From CANKHA01 sp963731585 (GTDB taxonomy: Bacteria; Pseudomonadota; Alphaproteobacteria; Rhizobiales; Xanthobacteraceae): a DNA stretch of 64,000 nt. Positions 36,330-46,180 of this stretch are shown here, piece after piece (position 1 is the stretch's first letter; each line of letters opens with the position of its first letter). The notes beneath the pieces are model-generated. The model was given only the letters and a program-made list of their open reading frames with translations. It was not told where the DNA came from and did no database searches. Both the position numbers and the translations under genes were made by a program. The stretch is taken from the NCBI GenBank assembly GCA_963731585.1, contig CAVSWC010000011.1, positions 200,155 to 264,154 on the forward strand, written 5' to 3'.

Positions 36330-38659
36330 TTACACCCGTCGCGCGGCCTTGGTCCTGGATAGCGCGCCACACGCGTTCCGGCGTCGTCGGCATTTCCAGA
36401 TGGCGGATGCCGAGCGGAGCGAGCGCATCGGCAATGGCACTCGAGACCGCCGGCATCGCGCCGACGCAGCCGGCTTCGCCCGCGCCTTTGATGCCGAGCG
36501 GATTGGTCTTGGTGGGCACCGGGTTGCTCTTGACCTCGACCGGACTGAGGTCGGACGCCCGCGGCATGGCGTAGTCCATGAACGAGCCGCTGACCAATTG
36601 GCCGTCGGCATCGAAATGGATGTCTTCCATCAGGATCTGACCGACGCCTTGCACGACACCGCCGACGATCTGTCCTTTCAGCAACAGTGGGTTCATCACC
36701 GTGCCGACGTCGTCCACCACGCTGTAACGCACGATCTGGATCGTGCCGGTTTCCGGATCGATCTCGACTTCGCAGACATGGCAACCGTTCGGGTAGTTGG
36801 CGGTCTCGGTGCGGAAGACGGAATTGGCGATCAGTCCCGCGTCCAGATCCAGAGGAACGTTCTTCGGGTTGGCCGCCTTGCGTGCCAGCTCCTTCATCGT
36901 GACGGTCTGGTTGCTTTTGGTCGAGGAGAAGATGCCCTCGTCGAACTTGATGTCGGCGGCGTCCACATTCCACATGTGCGCGGCGATCTTCTTCGCCTTC
37001 TCGACGATACGGTCGGCTGCCTGGTTGAAGGCGGAACCGCAGATCGCCGCGGTGCGTGAGCCGCCGGTGCCGGTGCCGAAAAAGACCTTGTCGGTGTCGC
37101 CCTGCAGGTAACGCACATCGTCCGGATGCAGGCCGAGCTTGTCGCAGACGAGCTGCTTGAACACGGTCTCGTGTCCCTGGCCCTGCGTGACGGAGCCGGA
37201 AAGCAGCGTCGCCGTGCCGGCGCGGTCGAAGCGGATTTCGGCGCCCTCGATGCCAGCGCCCGCCGCGCGTTCGATGCTGTTGGACACACCGAGCCCGCGC
37301 AGCTTGCCGCGCTTCTTGGATTCGGTGCGACGCTTCTCGAAGCCGTCCGCTTCCGCAAGCTTCAGCGCCATATCCATGCTCTTTTCGAACTCACCGTTAT
37401 CGTAAGTGAAGGTTAGCCCGGTCTTGAACGGCATGGCTTCCGGCGGAATGATGTTTCGGCGGCGGATCTCCACCGGATCCATCTTGAGCTCGGCCGCGGC
37501 GAGATCGATCAGCCGCTCGCTGACATACGCCGCCTCGGGGCGGCCGTTGCCGCGATAGGGCCGTGTCGGATGCGTGTTTGTCATGACGGCCGTCAGCTCG
37601 ACGTGGATCGCGGGCGTCTTGTAGACGCCGGCCAGCGTTCCAAAATTTCCAGGGAAGGCGTCCGACGAAGCCTGTGCGTAGGCACCGATATTGGCGATGG
37701 TCTTGAACGCGCATGCCAAGGAAGTTGCCTTTCTTATCGAGAGCCAATTCCGCATCGGTGACATTGTCGCGCGCCTGGGCGTCGCTCAGGAACGCTTCCG
37801 AGCGCGTTGAGACCCATTTCACCGGACGGCCGATGAGCTTGGACGCCAGCAGTACCAGCCCGACCTCGGGGGTGACCGACGATTTCATGCCGAAGCTGCC
37901 GCCGATGTCGCCGGCGACCACACGTACGTTGCTTTCCGGCACCTTCAGCACTTCTTGCGCCAGCTCTCCACGGTATACATGCGCGCGTTGCAGCGTCGTG
38001 TAGCAGGTGTAATGGTTGTCGGCGGCATTGTAGTCGCCGATGCAGGCGCGCGGCTCCATGGTGGCCGCAGTGACCCGGTTGATCACGAAGTGATGCTTGA
38101 CGATGTGATCGGCTTGCTCGAAAGCCGCGTCGGTGGCCGCTTTGTCGCCCACGCTCATCTCGAAGATGATGTTGTTTTCGCAATCGTCCCAAACCAGCGG
38201 CGCGCCAGCCTTGGCGGCCTCCGCGGTGTTGGTGACGGCAGGTAGGGTTTCGTACTCCACTTCGATCAGCTCAGCGGCATCCGCCGCCTGATGGTAGGTT
38301 TCCGCCACCACGAAGACGACATAGTCGCCGACCCAGCGCACGCGATCCTTCACGAGGCCCGGGTTGGCCGGTTTGTACATCGGTCGGCCGTCTTTTCGCT
38401 GGCGCTGGTTTGCCCTCGGCATGTCGCCAAATCCCGAGGCTTCCCAATCCGCGCCGGTCAACACCGCCAGCACGCCCGGCGCCTCCTTGGCCGCAGCCGT
38501 GTCGATAGAGAGAATTTTCGCATGGGCATGCGGCGAGCGCAGCACAAAACCATGCGTTATGCGCGGGAGCGTCATGTCCGCTACATAACGGCCGCCACCG
38601 CGCAGGAGCCGTGGATCCTCGAAGCGCGGAACCGACTGACCGATCGCAAACTCACCCAT
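36330..38659 (-). CDS. Xanthine dehydrogenase/CO dehydrogenase-type molybdopterin large subunit, frame breaks near 37715 and 36353
   Basis: About 775 residues when joined. The first frame begins MGEFAIGQSVPRFEDPRLLR, with ribosome-binding site AGGAAGAGG five bases upstream, and holds GDIGGSFGMK. One extra base near 37715 moves it into the frame with PTRPYRGNGRPEAAY (the active-site loop in the form II AYRGAGR position, not the CO-dehydrogenase AYRCSFR), VTQGQGHETVFKQ and IKGAGEAGCVGA with the catalytic Glu. A second extra base near 36353 gives a natural end, KAARRV and stop at 36330. Without it the frame runs on into a repeat and antisense to ilvA. No FAD or 2Fe-2S subunit gene is adjacent. 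The substrate is unknown. Confidence 0.85.
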
Positions 38660-38787
38660 CTTGACCTCTTCCTTAGAGCAATAATGGCGGGGCTATAGCT
38701 GCCGCAAACCGTGGCGCCTTGGCAACCATCTCTTTTAGGCAGGCTGGCGCAGAAGGAAAGTCCGGGCGCCGTGCGGTGGTCGGTATC

Positions 38788-39864
38788 TCAGGCCGATTGC
38801 CGGCCCAGCCTTTCCGCCACTTGCGGCGCGAAATAGGTCAACACGCCGTCGGCGCCGGCGCGTTTGAAGGCGATCAGGCTCTCCAGCATCGCCTTCTCGC
38901 CGTCGATCCAGCCGTTCTGCGCGGCCGCCAGGATCATCGAATATTCGCCCGACACTTGAAAGGCGAAGGTGGGCATGCCGAAGGTGTCCTTGATGCTGCG
39001 CAGGATATCCAGATAGGGCAGGCCGGGCTTCACCATGATCATGTCGGCACCCTCCGCGATGTCGAGTTCGGCCTCGCGCAAGGCCTCCTCGGCATTCGCC
39101 GGGTCCATCTGGTAGGTACGCTTGTCGCCGGTCAGCATGGTGTTGGAGCCGATGGCTTCTCGGAAGGGACCGTAGAAGGCGGAAGCGTATTTCGCCGAAT
39201 AGGCCATGATCTGGACGTCGATCATATTGGCGCGGTCGAGCGCGCCGCGGATCGCGCCGACGCGTCCGTCCATCATGTCCGACGGTGCGATGATGTCGCA
39301 GCCCATCTCGGCCTGCAGCAGCGACTGCTTTACCAACAGGGCGACGGTTTCGTCATTGAGGATCACCCCGTCGCGCAAGAGGCCGTCATGGCCGTGGCTG
39401 GTGAAGGGATCGAGCGCCACGTCGCAAAGAAGACCGACCTCGGGCACTTCCTTCTTGATCGCGCGCAACGCGCGGCACACGAGATTGTCAGGGTTGAGCG
39501 CTTCGGAGCCTTCGGGGTCGCGGCGCGCCGGATCGGTATGCGGAAACAGCGCGACGCAGGGAATGCAAAGCTTGGCCGCGCGTTCGGCGGCGCGCACGGC
39601 TTCGTCGACCGACAGCCGCTCCACGCCGGGCATGGATGGCACCGGGGTGCGGCCCTGGGCATCGGTCAGGAAGAGCGGCCAGATCAGATCATCGGTGGTG
39701 AGCACGGTTTCGCGCACCAGCCGCCGCGCCCATTCAGCGCGGCGATTGCGGCGCGGCCGGCTTGGCAAATCGAGCCGCGCCGCCGCGGCGTCGGCGACCG
39801 CCTCGCTCTCTACCGGCGTGAACCGGGTGCGCGCTTCAATCGGGCGCCCGAACTTGATGGCCAT
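38788..39864 (-). CDS. hemB: Delta-aminolevulinic acid dehydratase (porphobilinogen synthase)
   Basis: A 358-residue TIM barrel. Seen: LIWPLFLTDAQGR and SMPGVERLSVDE; DVALDPFTSHGHDGLL, the region that binds the regulatory metal (Asp-rich rather than Cys-rich, pointing to a Mg2+-type enzyme); YSAKYASAFYGPFREA, with one Schiff-base Lys; and MVKPGLPYLDI, with the second. It condenses two 5-aminolevulinate molecules to porphobilinogen in haem and bacteriochlorophyll synthesis. The frame is intact. The gene lies upstream of the molybdenum hydroxylase on the same strand. Confidence 0.95.
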   Translation of the reverse strand: MAIKFGRPIEARTRFTPVESEAVADAAAARLDLPSRPRRNRRAEWARRLVRETVLTTDDLIWPLFLTDAQGRTPVPSMPGVERLSVDEAVRAAERAAKLCIPCVALFPHTDPARRDPEGSEALNPDNLVCRALRAIKKEVPEVGLLCDVALDPFTSHGHDGLLRDGVILNDETVALLVKQSLLQAEMGCDIIAPSDMMDGRVGAIRGALDRANMIDVQIMAYSAKYASAFYGPFREAIGSNTMLTGDKRTYQMDPANAEEALREAELDIAEGADMIMVKPGLPYLDILRSIKDTFGMPTFAFQVSGEYSMILAAAQNGWIDGEKAMLESLIAFKRAGADGVLTYFAPQVAERLGRQSA

Positions 39865-40034
39865 GAAAGCTCCTCCGCAGCGCTTCTTTTTATCTCATTT
39901 AGACCGACCACGGCCAGAGGAGAGGGGATGCCACAGTTTCGGCGGCAGCCCGTGGGCATGACAGCCGCTTTCAGGTAAGCTTTGCTCGTATTAGGAAATC
40001 CCGTGCCGCTCACCACCCGCCAATCTCCCATCCC

Positions 40035-40484
40035 ATGACCGAACCCTTTATGACCGACCAGGGCCGCGCGCTCGAGCCGGTCCATGCCGGCGAGGAGCGG
40101 CAAACTGAGGGCCGCTGGACCGCGCGCTTGGTCTTATTCCTGCGCGTGATAGCCGTGCTGTCGCTGATGAAGGGGCTTTATCATTGGTCCATCGTCTGCG
40201 GCATTGGTGACGGGCCGGATGCCACATTCGAAACCGCGCCGCTGCCGTGGCAGGCGGCCACCGTTTTCTTCGCGGTGATCGATCTGGTCGCGGCAGTCGG
40301 TTTGTGGCTGACCGCGGCGTGGGGGGCGGTCGTCTGGCTCACCGCCGCCATTTCCATGGTGGCGGTGCAGATCCTGTTTCCGAATATCTATGGCGGCAGT
40401 CTAACGCCAGTATTTTTGGAGCTCGGCCTGCTTACCGTCTATCTGGGGCTTGCCTTGCAAGCGGCACGCGAGCAGGGGTCGTGA
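40035..40484 (+). CDS. DUF6163-type four-helix membrane protein
   Basis: A 149-residue inner-membrane protein with about four transmembrane helices: WTARLVLFLRVIAVLSLMKG (about 28-47), ATVFFAVIDLVAAVGLWLTA (about 75-94), AVVWLTAAISMVAVQILFP (about 97-115) and VFLELGLLTVYLGLALQA (about 125-142). The pattern, including KGLYHWS after helix 1, matches a small family found almost only in Hyphomicrobiales, known to me as DUF6163. No function is established. It lies directly upstream of the LdtR-type regulator gene, an arrangement common in this order. Confidence 0.75.
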   Translation: MTEPFMTDQGRALEPVHAGEERQTEGRWTARLVLFLRVIAVLSLMKGLYHWSIVCGIGDGPDATFETAPLPWQAATVFFAVIDLVAAVGLWLTAAWGAVVWLTAAISMVAVQILFPNIYGGSLTPVFLELGLLTVYLGLALQAAREQGS

Positions 40485-40692
40485 TGTAAAGAGGGCAACG
40501 CGAGGCACAGAGTAAACAGACGGTGACGAAAAATCCGCGCAATTGATACGTCAATCAACGATTTACCGTAGAAAAATAACCTTCCCTTTAGCGTGTTGTT
40601 TAAGCTGATCTTAGACCGGCTTCGTTAGGTTGCTTTCTGAGCGCGGGGGAAAACAGGGCCTCGCGATATATAAAAACTGGGAAGGCGTCACA

Positions 40693-41206
40693 ATGAAAGC
40701 CGTTGCAAAAACGGTCGAACCTGCCGAGCGCGAGGCAGAGACTCGACCAAATCCAGCCGCTGTATCTTGAAGCTTTGACGTTGGTCGAGCGGCTGCACAG
40801 GCGCTTGCTCGACGTCATCAAGGACGAGTTTGACCGTCGTGGACGCGCCGACATCAATTCCGTGCAGGCGCTGCTCCTCTACAACGTCGGCGACAAGGAA
40901 CTGACGGCGGGAGAACTGCGCACCCGCGGCTATTACCTCGGCTCGAACGTTTCCTACAATCTGAAGAAGCTGGTCGAGATGGGCTTCCTGGATCACCAGC
41001 GCTCGCGCGTGGACCGCCGCTCGGTACGCATCAAGCTGACAGACAAGGGTCAGGAAGTGCGCAACATCGTCGACACGCTCTATCAGAAGCACGTTCGCAC
41101 GGTGGAGCAGGTCGGCGGCATCTGTGCCGATGAATTTGTTACTTTGAACAAGTCGCTTCACCGGCTCGAGCGGTTCTGGACCGATCAGATCCTCTATCGC
41201 TTGTAA
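40693..41206 (+). CDS. ldtR: MarR-family winged-helix regulator (LdtR-like), +1 frame break near 40740
   Basis: The body of about 155 residues is a MarR-type winged helix with RADINSVQALLLYNVGDKEL, RTRGYYLGSNVSYNLKKLVE (recognition helix) and HQRSRVDRRSVRIKLTDKG (wing). This is the LdtR group, which controls L,D-transpeptidase and osmotic-stress genes in rhizobia and Liberibacter. The body frame has no good start. ATG 40693 (MKAVAKTVEPAEREAE) has GGGAAGG seven bases upstream and flows into the body if one base near 40740 is removed. That start is therefore used; the alternative is a TTG at 40703. A terminator follows the gene. Confidence 0.82.
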
Positions 41207-41614
41207 CCGGTGTTGTCCGGCGAAACTTCAGCCCTGGCTTTGGCCGGGGCTTTTTCGTTTTTAGGTCGGCCACAAGAATGTAGGTGACTGCTGACTTGGC
41301 TGCTCGGCGGTGACCGAAAGGGCGCGCGGCTGGCGCGACCGGTGCCGCTCGACTTGGGTCTATGTCACCCCCTCGGCCACCTCGGATGGCGGAGCACAAT
41401 TCCGCGATGCTTTTTTGGGGCCGGACGGCCCCAATAGGCTCTATGCCACCCCTCGCGGCTGAACATTTTGCTATTAATCGCTAGATGTTGCGGCTGGAGG
41501 CAAATAGGCTCCCAAAGCTTGGCGCGTTCTGCCCGCTATGCTATCGCCAGTTCCTGCCGAAAACGAACCTGCGGGCCGGTTGCTACTTCAAGTGATGTCT
41601 TAGGAGTTCACGGA
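41207..41614. other. 408-base gene-free region before glyA
   Basis: Holds the ldtR terminator (41230-41263), then two near-identical 13-base direct repeats TCTATG(T/C)CACCCC (41359-41371 and 41440-41452). It also holds a GGGGCCG/CGGCCCC hairpin (41417-41432) that follows a T run instead of preceding one. The last 150 bases should contain the glyA promoter and leader. I looked for a glycine or SAM riboswitch and could not recognise one. Confidence 0.45.
41230..41263 (+). terminator. Rho-independent terminator of the ldtR-type gene
   Basis: AGCCCTGGC (41230-41238) pairs with GCCGGGGCT (41243-41251) with one G-T pair and a four-base loop, followed by TTTTTCGTTTTT. It lies 24 bases after the stop codon. 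Confidence 0.85.
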
Positions 41615-42927
41615 ATGCCGCTGACCAATCAGCCTGCGCCGCCGGCCCCGGAAAACCGTTTTTTCGAGGCTTCGCTGGCCGAAACCGACCCCGAGATCGC
41701 CGAAGCTATTGACCTCGAGCTTGGCCGGCAGCGCGACGAGGTCGAGCTGATCGCGTCGGAGAATATCGTCAGCCGCGCCGTGCTGGAGGCGCAGGGTTCG
41801 GTCCTGACCAACAAATACGCCGAAGGCCTGCCGGGGAAGCGCTATTACGGCGGCTGCCAATTCGTCGACATCGCCGAGCGGCTCGCCATCGATCGCGTGA
41901 CAAAATTGTTCGGCTGCGGCTTCGCCAATGTGCAGCCGCATTCCGGCGCCTCGGCCAATGCGGAAGCATTCTTCGCGCTGATGCAGCCGGGCGATACGTT
42001 CATGGGTTTGAATCTGGCCGCGGGCGGGCATCTCACCCACGGCTCGCCGGTGAACATCTCGGGCAAGTGGTTCAAACCCGTGCCTTACGGTGTGCGGCGC
42101 GACGATCACCGCATCGACATGGAGGAGGTGGCGAAGCTCGCCACGGAGCATAAGCCGAAAGTCATCATCGCCGGCGGCTCCGCCTATCCGCGTATCCTCG
42201 ACTTCCGCCGCTTCCGCGAGATCGCGGATTCCGTCGGCGCCTATCTCATGGTGGACATGGCGCATTTCGCTGGCCTGGTGGCCGGCGGCGCGCATCCCAG
42301 CCCGTTTCCGCATGCGCATGTGGTGACGACGACCACGCACAAGACGCTGCGCGGTCCGCGCGGCGGCGTCATCCTCACCAATGATGAGGCCTTGGCGAAG
42401 AAGTTCAACTCGGCTGTGTTCCCCGGTCTGCAGGGCGGCCCGCTTGATGCATGTCATCGCCGCCAAGGCGGTGGCGTTCGGCGAAGCGCTGCGCCCCTCC
42501 TTCAAGCTTTATGCGAAGAATGTCGTCGAGAACGCTAAGGCGCTGTCGGAAACGCTGAAATCGCGTGGGCTTCGATATCGTCTCCGGCGGAACCGACACC
42601 CATCTCATGCTGGTTGACCTGCGGCCCAAGCGCCTGACCGGCAAGGTGGCGGAAGCGGCGCTCGGGCGCGCCCACATCACCTGCAACAAGAACGGCATTC
42701 CGTTCGATCCGGAAAAACCGATGATCACTTCGGGTGTCCGGCTCGGCACGCCAGCGGCGACGACGCGCGGCTTCGGCGTCGCCGAATTCCGCCATGTGGG
42801 CGAACTGATCGCCGAGGTGCTCGACGTGCTGTCGCAGAAGGGCACCGAGGAGGACTCGTTCATGGAAGGCGCGGTGCGCGAAAAGGTGAAGATGCTGGTG
42901 TCTCGCTTCCCGATTTATCAGGGATAG
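41615..42927 (+). CDS. glyA: Serine hydroxymethyltransferase, with +1 frame breaks near 42445 and 42568
   Basis: A PLP enzyme of about 436 residues. The first frame has VELIASENIVSRAVLEAQG, LTNKYAEGLPGKRYYGG, the VDMAHFAGLVAGG metal-like Asp/His pair, and TTTTHKTLRGPRGG with the PLP lysine. An extra T at 42444-42445 and an extra G in 42567-42569 move the frame twice. The joined protein continues MHVIAAKAVAFGEAL, then FDIVSGGTDTHLMLVDLR and ends MLVSRFPIYQG. It makes glycine and methylene-tetrahydrofolate from serine. ATG 41615 follows GGAG; the earlier ATG at 41468 adds 49 unlikely residues. All active-site residues are intact. Confidence 0.94.
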
Positions 42928-42947
42928 CAGCTGAAAGGGGTGGGGGA

Positions 42948-43428
42948 ATGCGCTGTCCGAGTTGTGCGAGCCTCGATACCCAGGTGAAGAGACTCGCGGC
43001 CGACCGAGGATTCCGCGGTAATCCGTCGCCGCCGCGTTTGCCTGGCCTGCAATTTCCGTTTCACCACTTTCGAGCGCGTGCAATTGCGCGAACTCGTCGT
43101 GATCAAGCGTAATGGCCGGCGTGTGCCTTTCGATCGCGACAAGCTGATGCGCTCGGTGCAGATTTCGCTCCGCAAGCGGCCGGTCGATCCGGAGCGCATC
43201 GAGCAGACGGTCTCCAAGATCGTGCGCGAGCTGGAAAGCCTGGGCGAGACCGAGGTCTCCTCGGAAGCCATCGGCGAGATCGTGATGGAGCATCTGCGCG
43301 GGCTCGATGACGTCGCCTATGTGCGCTTTGCCTCGGTGTATCGCAATTTCCGCGAGGCCAAGGATTTCGAGGCGGTGCTCGGCGAATTGTCCGGCGACGA
43401 GGAGGCGCGCCCGGCGCCGCGGAAATAG
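42948..43428 (+). CDS. nrdR: Transcriptional repressor NrdR, with +1 frame break near 42990
   Basis: About 159 residues. The N-terminus reads MRCPSCASLDTQVK, the first half of the zinc ribbon. After one extra A near 42990 the next frame gives DSRPTEDSAVIRRRRVCLAC, completing the four-Cys ribbon, and NFRFTTFERVQL. The rest is an ATP-cone (VIKRNGRRVPFDRDKLMRSV), which senses ATP and dATP. NrdR represses ribonucleotide reductase genes. It starts 20 bases after glyA, behind AAGGGGTGGGGGA, and is followed closely by ribD: the common glyA-nrdR-ribD order of alphaproteobacteria. Confidence 0.92.
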
Positions 43429-43430
43429 CG

Positions 43431-44526
43431 ATGCCCAAGGCCGACGACGCGAGAATTCATGGCCCTGGCGCTGACGCTGGGACGGCGCGGACTCGGCAAT
43501 ACCTGGCCCAATCCCGCCGTCGGCGCGGTTGTCGTGAAAGATGGAAAGATCATCGGCCGCGGCTGGACCCAGCCAGGCGGCCGCCCGCATGCGGAGACGC
43601 AGGCGCTCAAACGCGCGGGCAAGGCAGCGCGCGGCGCCACTCTCTATGTCACGCTCGAGCCCTGCTCCAATGAGGGCAAGACGCCGCCCTGCGCCGATGC
43701 CGTCGTTCGCGCCGGCATCGCGCGCGTGGTTTCTGCTATGGAAGACCCCAATCCCGAAGTGGCCGGACAGGGGCATGAACGGCTGCGCAGCAAAAAGATC
43801 GCATTAGAGGTCGGGCCGGGCGCGGAGGAGGCGCGGCGCATGCATGCCGGCCACTTACGCCGCATCCGTGACGGTCGCCCGCATGTATTGCTCAAGCTTG
43901 CGGTATCGAGCGACGGCAAGGCCGGCGCCGCAGGACGCCAGCCGGTGGAGATCACGGCGGCAGAAGCACGCGAGCAGGCGTTTCTGCTGCGCGCCCACAG
44001 CGACGCCATCCTGGTGGGGCTCGGCACGGTGCTAGCGGACAATCCCTCGCTCACAACGCGCCTGTCCGGTATGCGCGAGCGCTCGCCCATCCGCGTCCTG
44101 CTCGACTCGCAATTGCGCGTGCCTTTATCCATGAATGTGGTCTCGACCGCGCGTGAGAATCCGACCTGGATATTCTGCGCGCCGCAGGCCTCCGCGATGG
44201 CGGAACAGATTTTGCTCCAGAAGGGCGTCGAGGTTTTCCGGGTAGCGGGCAAGGTCGGCCGGCTCGATCTTGCAAAAGTTCTGCACGTCCTGGCGGAGCG
44301 CGGCATCACGCGCCTGATGGTGGAAGGCGGCCCGCGCGTGGCAGCGTCTTTCGTTTCCGCCGATCTGGTGGATGAGGCCGTGGTGTTCCATGGCCCCAAC
44401 AGGATCGGCGAGGATGGCATCGACGCGCTCGAAGGCCTGCCGCTAAAAGCGCTGGGGCACTATCTACAATCAGTGCGCAGCGAGGCGGTCGGCCCTGACA
44501 GCGCCGAATATTTCGAGCGGAAGTAA
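43431..44526 (+). CDS. ribD: Bifunctional riboflavin deaminase/reductase RibD, with +1 frame break near 43454
   Basis: About 364 residues. ATG 43431 gives MPKADDAR; one extra A at 43454-43455 then leads into FMALALTLGRRGLG. The deaminase domain has WPNPAVGAVVV, PHAETQAL and LEPCSNEGKTPPC, the zinc site. The reductase domain (from about 155) has RPHVLLKLAVSSDGK, GTVLADNPSLTTR and VEGGPRVAASF. The enzyme deaminates and then reduces the pyrimidine from GTP cyclohydrolase II in riboflavin synthesis. It starts two bases after the nrdR stop and is followed by ribE after one base. Confidence 0.93.
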
Positions 44527-44527
44527 G

Positions 44528-45130
44528 ATGTTCACCGGGATCGTGACAGATATCGGGGAGGTGATAGCCATGCAGCCCGCCGGCGAGGGGCTGCATCGGC
44601 TGAAGATCGCCTGCGGCTATGACCGCGCCTCCATTACAGACGGCGCGTCCATCGCCTGCGCGGGCGTTTGCCTCACGGTGGTCGGCGGCGGCGAGGAAAA
44701 CGGCCGCACCTGGTTTGCCGCCGATGCCGCGGCTGAAACCTTGAAGGTCACCACGGTCGGGCGCTGGCGGACGGGCACCAAAATCAATCTGGAGCGCGCG
44801 CTGAAACACGGCGACGAATTAGGCGGGCATATGGTCAGCGGTCATGTGGACGGTTTGGCGCAGCTGCTGAGTCGCGAGGACGGCAGCGAATCCGCCCGTT
44901 TCACTCTGCGTGCGCCAAGCGCACTCTCGCGCTTCATTGCCACCAAGGGCTCGGTCACGCTCGACGGGGTCTCGCTCACGGTGAACATGGTGCAAGACCA
45001 AGATTTTTCGGTGCTCATCATTCCGCATACGCTGAAAGTGACGACGCTTGGGACGTTGCAGGCGCGCGATGCGGTTAATCTCGAAGTCGACATGCTGGCA
45101 CGCTATGCTGCGCGTCTGGCAGAGCGCTGA
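44528..45130 (+). CDS. ribE: Riboflavin synthase, alpha chain
   Basis: A 200-residue protein made of two lumazine-binding barrels. The first starts MFTGIVTDIGEV; the second contains LGGHMVSGHVDGLAQ. The duplicated TLKVTTVG / TLKVTTLG ends also show the internal repeat. It dismutates two 6,7-dimethyl-8-ribityllumazine molecules to riboflavin. The frame is intact. It is co-transcribed with ribD and ribH. No ribBA gene lies between ribE and ribH in this genome segment, although one is often present there in other alphaproteobacteria. Confidence 0.95.
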   Translation: MFTGIVTDIGEVIAMQPAGEGLHRLKIACGYDRASITDGASIACAGVCLTVVGGGEENGRTWFAADAAAETLKVTTVGRWRTGTKINLERALKHGDELGGHMVSGHVDGLAQLLSREDGSESARFTLRAPSALSRFIATKGSVTLDGVSLTVNMVQDQDFSVLIIPHTLKVTTLGTLQARDAVNLEVDMLARYAARLAER

Positions 45131-45191
45131 CGGGCTTGCTTTCGCCGCTTGCAGCTTGCTACTGACGCGCTGATAACGGGACATCGACACC

Positions 45192-45683
45192 ATGGCCGAG
45201 CCGCGGAGACCCGCGAGCGACAAGACCGACGATCTTGCGGACGTGCGCGTCCTCATCGTCGAGGCGCGTTTCTATGACGATATCGCTGATGCGCTCCTGG
45301 CGGGAGCCACGCGAGCGCTCGAGCAAGCCGGCGCCAAATTTGACCGGCTGACGGTGCCGGGCTCGCTGGAAATCCCGGCCGCTATCGCTATCGCCGTGGA
45401 GGCGGCGGAGAAGCGCAAGCAGCCTTATGACGGGGCGGTCGCGCTCGGCTGCGTCATCCGCGGCGACACCATCCATTTCGAGATCGTTTCGCAGGAATCT
45501 GCGCGCGCGCTGATGGATTTTGCGGTCAGCGAGCGCTTTCCCATCGGCAACGGCATCATCACGGTCGATACGGAATCTCAGGCCTGGGCGCGCGCGCGCA
45601 TGGAAGAGGCCGACAAGGGTGGCGACGCTGTGCGCGCTTGCCTGGCCATGGTGAAGCTCAAGCGCCGCGTCGCGGCCGGTTGA
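45192..45683 (+). CDS. ribH: 6,7-dimethyl-8-ribityllumazine synthase
   Basis: A 163-residue protein. VLIVEARFYDDIADALLAGA forms the N-terminal strand and helix. VPGSLEIPAAI, ALGCVIRGDTIHFEIV (with the conserved His) and PIGNGIITVDTESQA are the substrate-binding and pentamer motifs. It joins the ribitylaminouracil product of RibD to dihydroxybutanone phosphate. The N-terminal 18 residues are a polar extension. nusB begins six bases after its stop, the usual ribH-nusB pair. Confidence 0.95.
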   Translation: MAEPRRPASDKTDDLADVRVLIVEARFYDDIADALLAGATRALEQAGAKFDRLTVPGSLEIPAAIAIAVEAAEKRKQPYDGAVALGCVIRGDTIHFEIVSQESARALMDFAVSERFPIGNGIITVDTESQAWARARMEEADKGGDAVRACLAMVKLKRRVAAG

Positions 45684-45688
45684 CCTCC

Positions 45689-46177
45689 ATGGCCGCCGGA
45701 GCCCCCAAGGATAAACGTAAAGCCAATCGCCGCGGCGCCGCGCGGCTGGCGGCGGTGCAGGCGCTTTACCAAATGGATGTGGCGGGCACCCCGCTGCATG
45801 AGATCCTGGCGCAATTTGAAAGCCATTGGATCGGGCGTGAGGTGGAGGGGGAGCAATACCTGCCGGCGGAAGCGGCCTTCTTCCGCGACGTCGTCGGCGG
45901 CGTGGTGCGGGAGCAGCGCCGGCTCGATCCGCTGATCGACGCGGCCTTGCAGCACGGCTGGCCGCTGAAGCGCGTCGAGGCCGTGCTGCGCGCCGCGTTG
46001 CGCGCGGGCGCTTACGAACTCGATCACCGCAGGGATGTGCCGGCGCGCGTCATCGTATCGGAATATGTCGACGTGGCGCATGCCTTTGTCGAAGGCGAAG
46101 AAACTGGCATGGTCAATGCGGTGCTCGATCAGCTCGCGCGCGAGATGCGCGCGCCGGAGTTTCCAGCGCGAGGGTGA
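45689..46177 (+). CDS. nusB: Transcription antitermination factor NusB
   Basis: A 162-residue all-helical RNA-binding protein. RRGAARLAAVQALYQMDVAG is the N-terminal Arg-rich helix that binds boxA. FFRDVVGGV, LRAALRAGAYEL, VSEYVDVAHAFVEGEETGMV and VLDQLAREMR follow. NusB with NusE binds boxA RNA and supports rRNA transcription. ATG 45689 is chosen over the frame from 45638, which would lie inside ribH. thiL starts three bases after its stop. Confidence 0.95.
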   Translation: MAAGAPKDKRKANRRGAARLAAVQALYQMDVAGTPLHEILAQFESHWIGREVEGEQYLPAEAAFFRDVVGGVVREQRRLDPLIDAALQHGWPLKRVEAVLRAALRAGAYELDHRRDVPARVIVSEYVDVAHAFVEGEETGMVNAVLDQLAREMRAPEFPARG

Positions 46178-46180
46178 GCG

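Noticed and set aside
41411..41436. T run plus GGGGCCG/CGGCCCC hairpin before glyA as a terminator
   Set aside because: On the plus strand the T run precedes the stem, and on the minus strand A residues follow it; neither orientation gives a terminator.
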